A stretch of 64,000 bases of DNA. Origin: Pyropia haitanensis. Taxonomy: Eukaryota > Rhodophyta > Bangiophyceae > Bangiales > Bangiaceae. Each line of letters starts with the position of its first letter. Position 1 is the stretch's first letter. Both the position numbers and the translations under genes were made by a program. The stretch is taken from assembly GCA_008729055.1 (NCBI GenBank), contig SDUX01000001.1, forward strand, positions 2,705,206 to 2,769,205, in the 5' to 3' direction. Below are positions 20,602 through 32,189 of this stretch, in pieces. The notes beneath the pieces were generated by a model that made no database searches, was not told the DNA's origin, and was given only the letters and a program-made list of their open reading frames with translations.

Positions 20602-21435
20602 CTAGAGGAGAACCGCCAACGCCGGTCGCGGCCGGCTGCGGGTGAGCTCGGCCGCAGCCGCGGCAGCACGCGCGGCGGCGTCAGCGGGAGGGGGCGGAAC
20701 AGCACCTGCCCCCCCCCCAACGCCCCGGCCACACCGCCACCACGCCCGCCACCCGCCCCACTCCGCACCGCACGCACACTGCCACCGCGGCCGCCGGCGC
20801 GGCCGCCAGCACCCCCCCCCACACGTCCGTTATCCCTCGTGGCAGCCGCCCCGTTCTCACGCGCGCGCTCATCTTGATCGTCTGGTCCTTCCGCTCCCGC
20901 TCCCTCAGGGGCCACGGCGCGGGCAGGGCCGGGGGGAGACAGGGCACTCGTGGCGGCAGGGGCGGGGGCCGGAGCCCCCCCCCCAACACCGCGTGCGTGG
21001 GCGGGGGCAGAGCTCCCCCCCCCGCGCGCCCAGGCGCCGCGCCGCACCACCTCCACCCAGGCGCCACCCTGCCCCCCAGCACGGGGGACACGGGGACCCC
21101 CAGGCAGAGCGGCGCCGGCCGACCCGGGGCCACCAGCACCCCCCCCCCCACGCCCTCCCCGCACCCGCCCTGGCCTCGCCCACTCCCACCGTCTTGACCT
21201 TGAGGATGTAGAGCGCCAGCACGTCCGCCGTCTTGTTCCGCTCCCCGACCACCGCGACCGTCTTGTCCGCCGGCCCGCCCTCGGCCACCTTGACCAGCTC
21301 CCGCACGTCCGCCTGCCGCCCCACCCCTCGCAACCGCACCTCCCACGGCACCCACGGCACGGCGGGGGTGGGCCTCGGGCCCAGCACCACCCGCCGGCCC
21401 AGCCCCCGCCCGCGACGCCGCCGCAACTGCGGCAC

Positions 21436-22739
21436 AAGCCAAGAGGAGGGCAGACCCAGCCGGCCGCCGAGCGCTGCCAGCCGCCGTCACAGCAGGCGCC
21501 GCCACCCCCGCGGGCGGCGGCGCCGAGCACCCCGCAGAGGGGCGGGACGAAGCCAGCCCCGCCGCCAGCTGCGGCTCAGCTCCCCCTGGACGCCCCCAGG
21601 GGGCCGCCAAAGTCGTAGCCGCCCCCCCCCGCGTGGGAGGAAGCGCGGTCACCGGAAAACCGCGCAGCAGCGCGCACAACCGCCCAAAAGTCAGGTGCCG
21701 ACAGCGGGGAAACCCCCACCGCCGCCATCTGATTGGCCCACGTCCGACAACGTTCCGGGGTGTTGTCACGATCACGACTTGTGAAGATGCAGGACTTGTC
21801 TTGCCTTCCCAATGCACTGCTCCAACCCAGTGCTCTCCGGTTTCACCGCAGTAATATATGAATCAGATTCGTCATATATGGTATGCCGTTGGGGCGTCAT
21901 GCGGCCGTTTGTATTGACTGCTGAGCGTTCGAACCCCATCCAGCAAATATGAGAGCCACGTGTACGTATTCGCGACCATTCTGGCATTGTTGGATGTGCT
22001 CTTAACGCGGCCAACGATACCAGTTGGCTTCCGTGCAAGACTTACAGTATCGAGCAGAGGTTGATCTGGGTGACTTTCGAGCGCACATTCTTTGAACGCG
22101 GCTATGTCCGTGACGATCCGGCAAGTAACAGCCGACGATTAAACGTGTCGCGCCCGGGAGATCCTTTTGTTCCTGGCACATGTTGCTAGTGACGCCCGCC
22201 CGCCACCTTCTTGCTCCCAGCCACCGGCCGACGTACTCCCCTCTGTATCGTCTTCCTTTTCCTGCGACGCCGCGAGCGTCCACGCGGTACCCCCATGGCA
22301 ACCAATGGCACTGGCAAGGCCATCTTTCACTGCAGCAGAGGACTTGGCCCTTGCGCGCGTGTGGATGAGGGGAAGGTGGGGAGACTTGGTCGCTCGTCGA
22401 TTGGTTGTTGGCAGATTGCGGAAGCCGGGCCATCACGGGGGGCCGGGTGTGCGGCGGCTTCTGCGGCCAGATCAGCGACGCTGCGGGACTAGAAAGCGAC
22501 TTGGCACGGACTTTGTTCAAGATGGAAAAGTGTTGAACAGCTAACCTGTAGACATGCCATGATGCACATGAAAAATGTATAGCGCTTTTCATGTGAACTT
22601 TGGCGCACTGATGGACGTGTGCTCTGACGGCAGAGCGCTGCCAGCCTCAGTCGGTTTCCCGAATGACCAAGTATGCCTGCACTCGCACAAAGCAAAATGA
22701 TGCTCACGTGACGCACTCGCAAGGCACTGCGTGGATATC
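21436..22739. other. no gene recognised
   Basis: The left part, up to about 21.8 kb, continues open but uninterpretable minus-strand frames next to the RRM-like region. From 21.8 kb the GC content falls and all frames are short. No family, repeat or promoter could be supported. Confidence 0.5.
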
Positions 22740-22811
22740 TACGCCGGCGGGGAATCGAACCCCGGTCCATCGCATGGGAAGCGATGATGATTACCACTAC
22801 ACTACCGGCGT
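22740..22811 (-). tRNA. tRNA-Gly (CCC)
   Basis: A 72-base cloverleaf on the minus strand. It has a 7-bp acceptor stem (ACGCCGG with CCGGCGT), a D-arm with AGTGGT, an anticodon stem ATCGC/GCGAT with loop TTCCCAT, and a T-arm CGGGG-TTCGATT-CCCCG. The loop places CCC at positions 34-36, which reads GGG glycine codons. There is no intron. The CCA end is not encoded, as expected for a eukaryotic nuclear gene. Confidence 0.95.
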
Positions 22812-24892
22812 TACTCCGAGGCGACAAGAGTTGATTCTGACGAGAGAATTTTTGATGTACTGATACTGCTGCATCAATCAGGAATTTTCGTCGGCTCACA
22901 CGACTCGAGTGCTCTCTCTTTTGTCATCCTCTGGGTTTTGTTTACTCCGGCTGCGGTTCAGCGCCTGAGCAGCCAACGCAGTGCTGCTGCTTCAGGCCTC
23001 GATGGATACGCCAGTCTCCGCTACTCGCGGGTCGCCAGCCACCTACCGGAGCGTTCTACGCCTGCACGCGTTCCGCACCTGTTCAGCTCGACTGGTCGTC
23101 CACCCAGCTCCGTCACACGGCTCTACTGGGATGCATAGTGGGAAGACGCCGCATCCCCCGCACGGGCATCTGGTACCGACTGCTACGCCAGCATTCCCTT
23201 GGTCCCGTTCGGGCTACCGCTTTCTTTCTCTACGAGGGGACCTTAGGCACGGCTGTGACTAAGGAGACGGGCTCGCCGACTGGTCTGGGCGTGGAGGCAC
23301 CAGCAGTCGCGATGGCCATGCCGGCAGCATCGCGGTCTAGCCGACGGGAGCCACCTGGCTGGTATCCGCGCTGGCTTCCAGCGCCCCCATTGGGCATGGC
23401 CTCCGTCCTTGCACAGGTGGAGGAGGCCTCCAAGGCTACAGTGACAGTACTCATCCCCCTGTGTCGGTGACTCGCCGTCATGTTTTTTTCACGGGCGCCA
23501 CTGACCACCATGAACAGCCGCGACGCGGCCCCACAACCGCCAGCTGCCAAGCAAACGCGTGCGGCGGCAGCGTGCACCCACGTCGACCGACGGTCGACAG
23601 CCAGTTGCCAATTAAACTTGCCGAGCAGCAGGTGTGGCGCGACTTCTTCCCTGTCCCCCTCGAGTTTCTCTCCTCGAGTATGCTCACGCCCCCCAGCCGC
23701 TGCACCACGACTGTGGCCGCCTCCTCCCTCACAGGGGGGACTCCGCCGCCCCCCTATCCTCCGCCGCCGTCACGCCACCACCACGCCACCACACTTCCCA
23801 TTAGTCCTGCCGCGCTACGTTGCCGCACCATCCGCGTTGCACTGCCGGGCATGTGCGGCGGCGTCAGCGTGGCTAAGGCATGGGGGGGGGGAGGGGAGGA
23901 ATAGTGGCAGGACACGGTTTCAGAGGGAGTGGTCGAGGGGGGTATGTGGGCCGCTCCCCACGCCCTCTCCCCCTCCCCCGGGCTCACATGCGAAGCAGGC
24001 ACGCTGTCGCGCGCCTCCTCTCGCGCCGGGTGCAGTTTTGACCGTCGCGCCTCGCAGTCGCCCAGGTGGCGGTGTGCGCCGCATGGCAGCCGCCGCGACC
24101 AGCGGGTCCACTCGTGGGGCACCCATGGGCCGGTGGCGGCGTGGGGGGGGTGGGGGCGAGCGGACAGTAGAGGTGCGTGCGGCGGGGGGTGGGGCGATGG
24201 GGACCCCCTTCTATGCTGGTGCCGCCGCGGTGGAGGAGGCGGACCGGCAGAGGATGCGCGAGCGACAGACTAAAGAAAGAACGCTGGATGAATCTCTTTT
24301 GATCTGTAAGACGCGGCGCGTCCCGATAGAGATGAAAACGTGCTCCTTTTTCAGTCGGGTGTGGGTTCAACCCTTCGCCGCACCGACAGGAGGGGCCTCT
24401 CACCAGCTACGTGCGAACTCGCTATGTCTCCTCCAGAGAGGACGGCATGGTCACCGCAGCTATCACAGAGCATTAATTTAGGATCCAGCGCCAACACATT
24501 GGACGGTGCGGTCGTCACCAGGTTTCAGTCCTCCGAGTAGCGGCCGCAGCTATACGGACACATCGTATTCTTTTTCTCTTGTCTCTACACCAAGAGAACA
24601 ACGAGCTCTTGCTCTTCTTAACGGTTGGGTGTAGTCTGCATGGGACGATGATCAGCTTCTCCAAAGCAAAACGTGTAAGAAAAACCAACATCATTCCGCA
24701 CACACGCTGCACCCCCTCCGTTTTCAGCTCAAGCATCAACTTTGTATGAAAAGCGACTCCACCCTTCTTATCACAAGCTTTGAGCGTGCACGGTCCTCGT
24801 GTGCCCCACTTTCGCCGCCTCTTCCCTCCGCTTCCCGAGCCCGCGGTGCATGCATGCCATGACACCCCTTGTCGTCCCCGACGTCACGCATC

Positions 24893-24946
24893 GCGCGGGT
24901 CTGCCGCACCGCGCGGGTCTGCCGCACCGTGCGGGTCTGCCGCCGG
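24893..24946. repeat. 18-bp tandem repeat, three copies
   Basis: The unit GCGCGGGTCTGCCGCACC occurs twice perfectly (24893-24910, 24911-24928) and once with changes (24929-24946). Confidence 0.9.
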
Positions 24947-25031
24947 CGGAGGGGCGGTGGCCCCCCCCAGCGGGGACGCGTGCCATGGGCGCCCCCACCT
25001 GGCAGCCCCGCCCCCCCCCACCACCCCCGTC

Positions 25032-25121
25032 GGCCGCCGACCTCCACCTGTCCACCCGGCCAGGCGAGGCGGGCGCGGCCGCCGACCTCCACCTGTCCAC
25101 CCGGCCAGGCGAGGCGGGCGC
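25032..25121. repeat. 45-bp tandem duplication
   Basis: Two adjacent copies of a 45-bp unit starting GGCCGCCGACCTCC, at 25032-25076 and 25077-25121, look identical. No gene context. Confidence 0.9.
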
Positions 25122-25610
25122 GGCCGCCCCCACCAGCGGTCGCGGCGGCGCCCATGTGCGTCGGCGGGGCGCAGCCGGTGGTGGGTGATGGGGCGGGCTC
25201 ACCCGCGGCCGGGGCGCTGGGGGGGAGAGCTGCGCCGCGTGCCGCGGGCGCGCCGCCAGTTGCTGGTTGCTGGGGCGGTGGCGGCCGCGGACGGTGGCTG
25301 TCGGTGGCGTCGCGGCGGGGGGGGGGGGGCAGGGATGGGGGGGGGGGGCGCGGGGTGGGACCATGGCTGGGAGTGCCGCGAGGCACGGGCTGGGGGGGTG
25401 CGGTGGGGTGGGTGCGCACAGACAGCTGGGTGGCTGTGGACGGCGGGCGGGTGCGGCGGCGTCCTACCGGGGCGGGGCGGGGGAGGCGCGGGAGCGGCCG
25501 GCTCGCTGGGGGGGGGAGGGTGGCGTGCCGCCGCCGCCGCCGTCGCGACGGTGCCCGAGTGGCGACGGCGGCGTGGCCGCGGGGGGGTCGCGCCGTGGGT
25601 GGGGGGGCTG

Positions 25611-25619
25611 GCTTTATGA
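25611..25619 (+). promoter_or_regulatory. TATA-like element of Root_cap gene A
   Basis: CTTTATGAG within GGCTTTATGAGGG lies 223 bases before the ATG of the gene at 25834. The same core occurs 205 bases before the paralogue at 55812 and in the deleted copy on the minus strand (49611-49620 region). This three-fold conservation in otherwise diverging upstream DNA supports a core promoter role. Confidence 0.55.
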
Positions 25620-25833
25620 GGGGGCGGCGCCGCGGCGGCGGAGGCGCTCCAAGACCACTCATCACACCACCGCACACCAGAACCGACCACACCGGCGACA
25701 GCACACTGCTTCCTCTTTGTCGTGACCACTCCTCGCTTGTCGATCCTCTTTGCTCGCTTTTCCACCTTCCCTCTTCCCCTCCTCTGCCCGTCGTCGTCGT
25801 CACCTCTCTTTTCTTCCCAGCCCTACCCCAACG

Positions 25834-26772
25834 ATGGCTGTCACCAAGCTCGTTCTCGCCGTCGCCGCCGCGGCGGTCGGCACGACCACCGCGTCGGCGG
25901 CGGCTGGCGAAGACGTGCACTTTGCGTCGCGCGGGGCGGGCGGCTCGCACCTCCCCCTGTCGTTCAAGGTGGAGGACCCGTCCGTGACCAACCGGCAGTC
26001 CTACTACGCGCCGTACGGGTACGGCACCGGGGACCCCCACTTTTACGGCTTCAACCGCGCCTGGTTTGACTTTAACGGCGCCCGCGACCAGGTGTTCAAC
26101 CTCCTCTCGGACGCGGCGGTGCACGTCAACGCGGCGTTTATCGGCGGGCCTGTGCCCGGCCAGACGTTTATGGGGCAGGTGGCGATCCAGGCGGGCGGCG
26201 GCGTTGACCGCGTGTCCATCTCGCACTGTGGGTACAGCTGCATCGAGGCGACCGTCAATGGCGAGCCGCTGGTCGCCGATGCTGAGACGGTGACCCCGTC
26301 GGGCGCGCGGCTGCTGCTGACGCGCGGGGAGAACGCGACGGTCGAGTTTGAGGACGCGACGTACCGGCTCAAGGTGTCGTCGCCGATTGCCGACACGGTG
26401 TGGAAGGGGGGCGCCGAGGACACGCCGCACCTGGACATTGCCGCCGAGCTGCTCGGCTACCCGACCGACCCGCACGGGGTGCTTGGCCAGACCGCCCGCC
26501 ACCTCACGTCGGCCGCCGTTTCGCGCACCGCGGTGAACGAGGATGAGGAGGCGGACGCGGCGGCCGCCGACGGCTTTGCCATCGACGGCGTCGACGCCGA
26601 CTACCGGGTGTCGGGGCTGTTTGAGACGGACTGCGTGACGAGCCGCTTTGTCGCCCGCTCGGCACGGGAGGTGGCGGCTGTCCGCGCGGCGGCCGCGCGC
26701 GGCGGCCGCAAGCTGCTGGCGGTGGCGGAGCGCGGCCGCAAGGCGATTGCCACCGCGGGGGTGCACATGTAG
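25834..26772 (+). CDS. secreted Root_cap/VWD-like protein A
   Basis: A 312-residue protein of the Root_cap family, which carries a von Willebrand D-like fold. It starts with an Ala-rich signal peptide (about residues 1-23, cleavage near SAAAGED), so it is probably secreted to the wall or matrix. The family core is at about 66-125: GDPHFYGF, then WFDFNGARDQVFNLLSD, HVNAAFIGG and TFMGQVAIQAGG. That is the same order as in plant root-cap/LEA-type proteins. Two cysteines (132, 136) follow. The ATG at 25834 is the first in frame after a pyrimidine-rich leader, and an AATAAA occurs at 26942-26947. A paralogue of identical length lies 30 kb away (55812). Molecular function is not known for the family; extracellular or stress-related roles are only inferred. 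Confidence 0.8.
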   Translation: MAVTKLVLAVAAAAVGTTTASAAAGEDVHFASRGAGGSHLPLSFKVEDPSVTNRQSYYAPYGYGTGDPHFYGFNRAWFDFNGARDQVFNLLSDAAVHVNAAFIGGPVPGQTFMGQVAIQAGGGVDRVSISHCGYSCIEATVNGEPLVADAETVTPSGARLLLTRGENATVEFEDATYRLKVSSPIADTVWKGGAEDTPHLDIAAELLGYPTDPHGVLGQTARHLTSAAVSRTAVNEDEEADAAAADGFAIDGVDADYRVSGLFETDCVTSRFVARSAREVAAVRAAAARGGRKLLAVAERGRKAIATAGVHM

Positions 26773-28739
26773 AGCGCCAGCGACTTGCGGACCCATGGGG
26801 GGAGGGGGGGGAGCGGGGGGAGGGGGGGGGGTGGCGGATGGGGGAAGGGGGGAGGAAATGGCCGACCCGTGGCCACCAGCAACCGACGTGCTAGGGAGTG
26901 GGGAGGGGTGGCGGGGACCACCCCGCCGCCGCGGCACTGCGAATAAACGCGCACGCCTGCCGCATCCTGTATGTACGCACCGAGTCTGTCACCGGCGACG
27001 CGGCAGGGATGGGGCGAGCGGCGGGGGTGGACCGCGCCCGCCGCCGCCGCCGCCGCCGCGACGGCCCTGCGCACGCCAGCGCGGCAGACGCCAGGCAGCG
27101 CTGCCGGCGCGGCAGACGCCGCTGCCACCGGCCGCAACGATCCACGCCAGTCCAGCCCACGCGGTACGCGCGAAGGGCACCGCCCACGGCAGCAGCGGCG
27201 GCCGCGGCGGCGGTGGCCACCGTTGTCGCCGCCACCCCTGCCGCCGCGCGCCGGCGGAAGGTGGAGCACGCGCAACAACCGCCAAGGCCGCCGGGCGACG
27301 GGAAGGGGGGGGGGCACCGCACGCGCCGCTGCAGCCGCGGTCGCCGCCGCGGCTGCCGGCATCCACGACGGTCGCGGGGGGGGAGTGCGCCATCTGGTGC
27401 CGGGAGCAGCGACACGACGGTGGCGGCAGCAGCGGCAACGTCCGGGACGACCGTCGTCTAACTTACCGCCAACCACCCCGTGTCGCTGGCAGCGTGTGGC
27501 GCGAGGGGACACCATCGCGCGACCGCCAAAGTAGCGGCACTGGGGACGGACACGGACTCAGCAGCGGTCGCGGCACCGGCACCGGCAAGGGCGCCGACAT
27601 TGCCATCAGCAGGAGCGGTGGACACGGCGGGGTTAATACCGTGGCAGCCAACTCGCGTGCCTCTCGCCCCCATCGGACAGCCCTATTCCGGTCCCGCCGC
27701 GCGCCACTTCTTGCTACCAGAGCCGACGTTGGCCGCTACCTCTCATCATCGCACGCGCTCCCGGCCGCCACTCACCAGCAACGGCAGTCACAGCCCCATC
27801 TTGCCGTGGCTCTCTGCCAGCGCGACCAACGGGCGTCACCCGCCCGTGTGTTCTGCCCCATCCGCCGCCGACACCAGCAGCAAGCATCGTCGCCCCGACA
27901 AGCAGGCAGTGACCACCGACGGCGCGACTAATGGCGGCACCGGGCGCCGCCACGGCCAACAGTAGTAGCGTCGGCTGCCGGCAGGAGTACAGCGTGCCAA
28001 CCGCAAACCTTGCCGCTGCCGCATGCCATCGCCGCCGCGAACGGCCGCCACCGCCTCAACCGGCCGCCACCGTTCAGCGCCGATCCCAGCAGCTGGTGGC
28101 GCTGTCCCATCCATGTGCCGGCGCCCACTTCCGGCGTGCAAAGCGGGTGGCGCCTGAAGCAAACTGCAGCAGTGGGCGCCATCCAGAAACCTTGCCGCCG
28201 CTGCTGACGCCACCGCCACTACTGGCAGGCGCGGCGGCGGGCGACCGCCTCGACGGGATGGCGGCGCGACAAAGAGGGTAGACCGCCACGGCAGGAGCGC
28301 GTGGCCGATGCCAGACGTCGGGCATCGACACGGACGGTGGAACGGCACAAGAGGTTGCGACAGCGGCGATAGTTGGGCGTCGAATCAGGCGGCGGAATGC
28401 GGCGACGATACAACGTTGAGTTATTGACGGCAACGACGCACGGACGACGCGCACAACGGAGGCGGCGACACGTCGAGACGGCGGAGGTCGACGCATCGAT
28501 GTGTCGACATCGGCAACGAGTGACGGCCGCGCGCCCGCACGCCGGGAACGCCAACGCCGCCACGCGCGAGCTCCAACCATGATGGAGAGGATACAGCATC
28601 CAGACACGCCAGCTAGCTGTCACGACTGTCGAAGCGGCACCAACGACAGCAGGTGCACATCCGGAGACGATAGGGTGACAGTGACGCGGAGAGAAGCGTC
28701 GTGAAAGAGGAGGCGCCAGTGGCAGGGAAGAAGAGGTGG
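26773..28739. other. GC-rich spacer, no gene recognised
   Basis: The 3' flank of Root_cap gene A includes AATAAA at 26942. Beyond it, all frames are Arg/Pro/Ala low-complexity on both strands; I see no domain, transmembrane segment or repeat unit worth calling. Confidence 0.5.
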
Positions 28740-30440
28740 CTTGACGGCCAGCCAGGCGACGGCCGCGCCAATGGTTGCGGCGGCGGAAGCGGCAGACGCC
28801 GCGGACGAGGCAAAGACAGCGGCCGCGGCGGCGCCACCGACAGGCGCAGCGGCAGCGACAACCACAGCGGCCTCGGCGGCGGCAGCGGCAGCTGCAACGA
28901 CCGAGACCGCGGCGGCGACAGCGACGACGGCAAAGGCGGTGGCTGATACAGCAGCCGTGGCAGCGCCAGCGCTTGAGGCTGCAGCAGCAGCGACAACAGC
29001 GCCCACGGCGGTGGCCGTGACGGCGGCAGCGGCAGGAGCACCGACGCACGTGGCGGCACCGCAGCGACGGCGGCAGCGGCAAGGGCCACGACAGCGGCAA
29101 TGCCACGGGCGGCGACAGTCGCCGCGGCGGCCGCCGCGGCATCGGTTGCGGTGGCCGCGACAGTGGCCGTTGCGGCGGCTGCCATGACAGCGGCCTCGCG
29201 AAAGGCAACAGACGCCGCACGGCTGCTGTCACAGATGCCGCAGCGGACGCAGCGACACCTGCTGAGGTTGTGGCCGGGGCAGCAGCGACGACAAAGGCCG
29301 CGACAGAAACAGCGACAGCGGCCGCGGCGGTGGTTCTGCGTTTTAGCTGGTTCTGCGTTTTAGCTGCAAATACTGTTTACAGAGTCAAACAGCCGCGTGC
29401 GTTCCCCTGCAGAAAACCTGTGAACGTACCAAGCCAGCACGTTTAATGCAGAAATTTCTCTGCTTTCACACTTTTTCTGCGCTAGACGTGCGGCTCGCCT
29501 GCTCTGACAAGCGAGCATACCAGTAACAGCGACTGAGGCGGCCGCGACAAACGCCCTGGCGACCACAGTGACACGCGCAGTCCACCGCGACGGCGGCGCC
29601 GAGCGAGGCCACGGCGGCAGCGGCACCACAGGCCACTGCGACGGGCATGACAACGGCCGGCGGCGGCGGCAACGACAGCGGCAGCAGCCGCGACAAAAGT
29701 TGCCTATCGCGACGGCGGCCGAGGTAGCAACAGCGGCAGCGCCATCGACGTACGCCGCGGCGGCGGTAACGACAGGCACCCCGGCAGTGTCAGCGACAAC
29801 GACGGCGACGGCGGCAGCAGCCACGGGAGCAACAGTAGCGACGGCAGCGGCAGTGGCAGCGGCGGCGACTACAGAAGCGGCCGTGACCGCGACAGAGGCC
29901 GCGGGGGCGGCTGCGACAGAGGCAACGGCGGCGGCGGCGATAGCGGCGAAAAGTGGCGCCGACAGCTGTATAGCGGCATCAATGGGGAGGCGGGGAGCAG
30001 AAAAGCCGCGGCGCCGACGTCGGAGATAGCGTGGCACCGACGGTAGGATGAGGGAGTCGACACTGGCGTGGAGGCAGCGATGATCGTGGGAGCTCCATGA
30101 ACCGCGAGTGGCCATCCCAGACGCGCGGAGCACCGGCGGTACACCAGCGAAACGGCGCTGAAAGTGGGGGCGAGACGGGGCCACTGCACTCATGCCATCG
30201 TCCCGCCCCCAGCTAACACCAGACCAACCCGCGCCATCGGCAGCCGGCGGCGCGACAGGACTGCATCACACTACTGCAAAGCAGCGGCAGCGGCAGCGGC
30301 AACAGGAGTGCCAGGGGCAGCAACAGCTATCATGGCAGCGGCCATGGCCGCAGCAGCACCGAGAGACGCGGCGGCGGTCACGGTTGCGGCACTAGCCGCG
30401 GCGGCGGCACGGCCAACCGCGGCAGCGAGCCGACTTTGAG
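28740..30440. repeat. cryptically simple (GCGGCA)-type tract
   Basis: About 1.7 kb dominated by GCGGC, GCAGC and GACAGCGGC words, interrupted only by an AT-richer island at about 29330-29540. Translation gives Ala/Thr-rich or Gln/Arg-rich strings on plus and Val/Ala- or Leu/Pro-rich strings on minus, without any domain. The composition suggests expanded and decayed trinucleotide repeats, not coding sequence. Confidence 0.6.
29332..29365. repeat. 17-bp tandem duplication
   Basis: GGTTCTGCGTTTTAGCT occurs twice back to back (29332-29348, 29349-29365) at the edge of the AT-richer island inside the simple tract. Confidence 0.9.
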
Positions 30441-32189
30441 CGGCCGCCGGGGCGGCCGCCGCGCACTCAGCTCTTCAAACCTCCCCCCCCCCCGCAGTCG
30501 TCAAGCCCCCCCCCCCCCCCCCCACCTCGCAATGGCCAGTGCCACCCCCCTCCGTTCCCCGCGTGCGGCTCTGTGAGCGCCGCCACCAACGCCTCTGCCG
30601 CCGCCGCTGCGTCGGCCAACCGCACCTCTGCAGTGACCGTCGCCGCGCAGGCGCCTATGACAGCGGCCGCCGCACCGACTGCGGGGGGTAAAGGCGGGGG
30701 CGCCGACAGCCTTGGCAGCAGCGAGGGGTGGCGGCGGCGACGGCGGCGACCGTACCCGCTGCGGGGGGTGGAGGCGGTGGCGGTGGTGGCGGCAGTCGCT
30801 GCGGCAGCGGCGGCTGGCGCCGACAGCAGTCCCGCCGCCGCGCTGTGAACCACGTGGCACGGGGCCCACTTTTGTTTCGTTATTTATCATCTCTTCACCG
30901 GGTAACTACGATCGATTGACTGGGTCGTTGCGGAGAGCGAGACAACCTCATGAGTGGGAGAGGCGCCGACTGACACGACCGCCCCACCGGCAGGAGAGGG
31001 CTGCCGGGGAGAGGCGGACTGTGTCGGGCGGCGGCGGCTGCGAGCCGAGCCGTCGAGCGGCGGCGGCTGTGCGCCGAGCCGCTTATCAACGACCCCGCCG
31101 CACCTCTGTTCTCCCTCTCGCCGGGCCGGCACGTCCGTCGTCTTTCGCGCCTCCCACCATCCTCCCTGCGCACGTACCGCGAACGCACATCTTGTCGTCT
31201 TTCGTGGGCTACTCGGCCCCGCCCATGCTGAACAAGTGCGGGGTGTGTACCATTATTGTATTTATTGTTTGTTTATCTATGCCGCAACCCAAACGAATAG
31301 ACACACTGTCAATGGCTACATGCGGCGTCGTGCTTGCGTCTCTGTTAACTCCCCCACCCACCTCCACCGCTGTGGGTCCCCTGCCTGTCAATGGCACGGG
31401 TGCGGCACGGGCCGAGTGCGGGGGCTATGTGGGCCGGCCCCTCCTCCCCCTAAACCCCCCCCGCCGCTTGCTTCCCATGGGTGCGTTCAATGGGGCGGTA
31501 GGCTACGCCGACGGCGGACACCCGTGCGTTTGGTGCCGCGCCTCCCCCTGTGGATGGGGTGGAATCCACTCGCACGCGCGATCGCCGCCGCCGCGAGCGG
31601 CGGCGCGACGGCGGCGCACGGGGGGAGCTGTTGAGCTGGGACCCCCCCGCGCGCACGCGCGCCGCGGCTCGCTTCTTTTTCTTTTCTTTTTTTCTTTTCC
31701 GCCGCTGCGCCGCCCCGTTGGACGGTGTACGTTGGGGTGGGCAGCACGCGGGGGACGTGACCATCAGGCGCGCGCCACCCCCGACGCGCGCGCCCGCCCC
31801 CGGGGCTGCCGCCGCCGCGCGGCGCGCGCGCGCGCGCGCGCGGTAGGGGTATCTGCCGCCCGCCGCCGCCCCCCCCCGCCCCTCTGCCTGCACGGCGGCC
31901 CGGCGTGGCACGCGGCCGGCGGCCGCGGCGGCGGGGATGGGCGGCGCCCCCGTAGTGGACCCGCCTACTTGAGCCCGCCCCGTAGGGGCAGGCGACGGGG
32001 GGAAGCGCCGCCCCGTCGCGCCCCGCACAGCCGCGTGCGCCGCCCCCGCGACGGCCTCGTCGCTGGCCCACCCCCCTCCCTTGTGCCCACCCCGCCAACG
32101 AGCTCCTCGCCCCCTCCCCTCGTCCCCCTGCCCTCGCGCGCTCCCCCCCCCCCCCTGGTCGGTCCCTCCCCCTCATCTTTCGTGCAGCC
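30441..32189. other. GC-rich spacer upstream of the Cys-rich gene
   Basis: Contains C and G homopolymer runs (about 30481-30530) and a GCGCGC run at 31818-31840, and ends with a pyrimidine-rich stretch just before the ATG at 32190. No TATA box or gene could be supported. Confidence 0.5.

Larger units (their letters stand above)
22812..25580. other. GC-rich spacer with short tandem repeats
   Basis: No supported gene. Open frames exist on both strands but consist of Arg/Pro/Ala/Gly-rich low-complexity sequence typical of shadow frames in GC-rich DNA. Long G runs and two tandem repeats (24893-24946 and 25032-25121) lie in the right part. Confidence 0.55.

Noticed and set aside
21925..21945. GTTCGAACCCC resembling a tRNA T-arm
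   Set aside because: The flanking bases cannot form the T stem, and no acceptor or anticodon stem can be placed around it.
24736..26937. 733-codon minus-strand frame over Root_cap gene A
   Set aside because: Antisense shadow of the signal-peptide-bearing gene on the plus strand, with no domain of its own; the same shadow appears opposite the paralogue at 55695-57236.
28741..30029. Ala/Thr-rich open frames (plus strand) as genes
   Set aside because: They consist solely of repeat-derived Ala/Thr/Val strings with no start context, domain or conserved paralogue.
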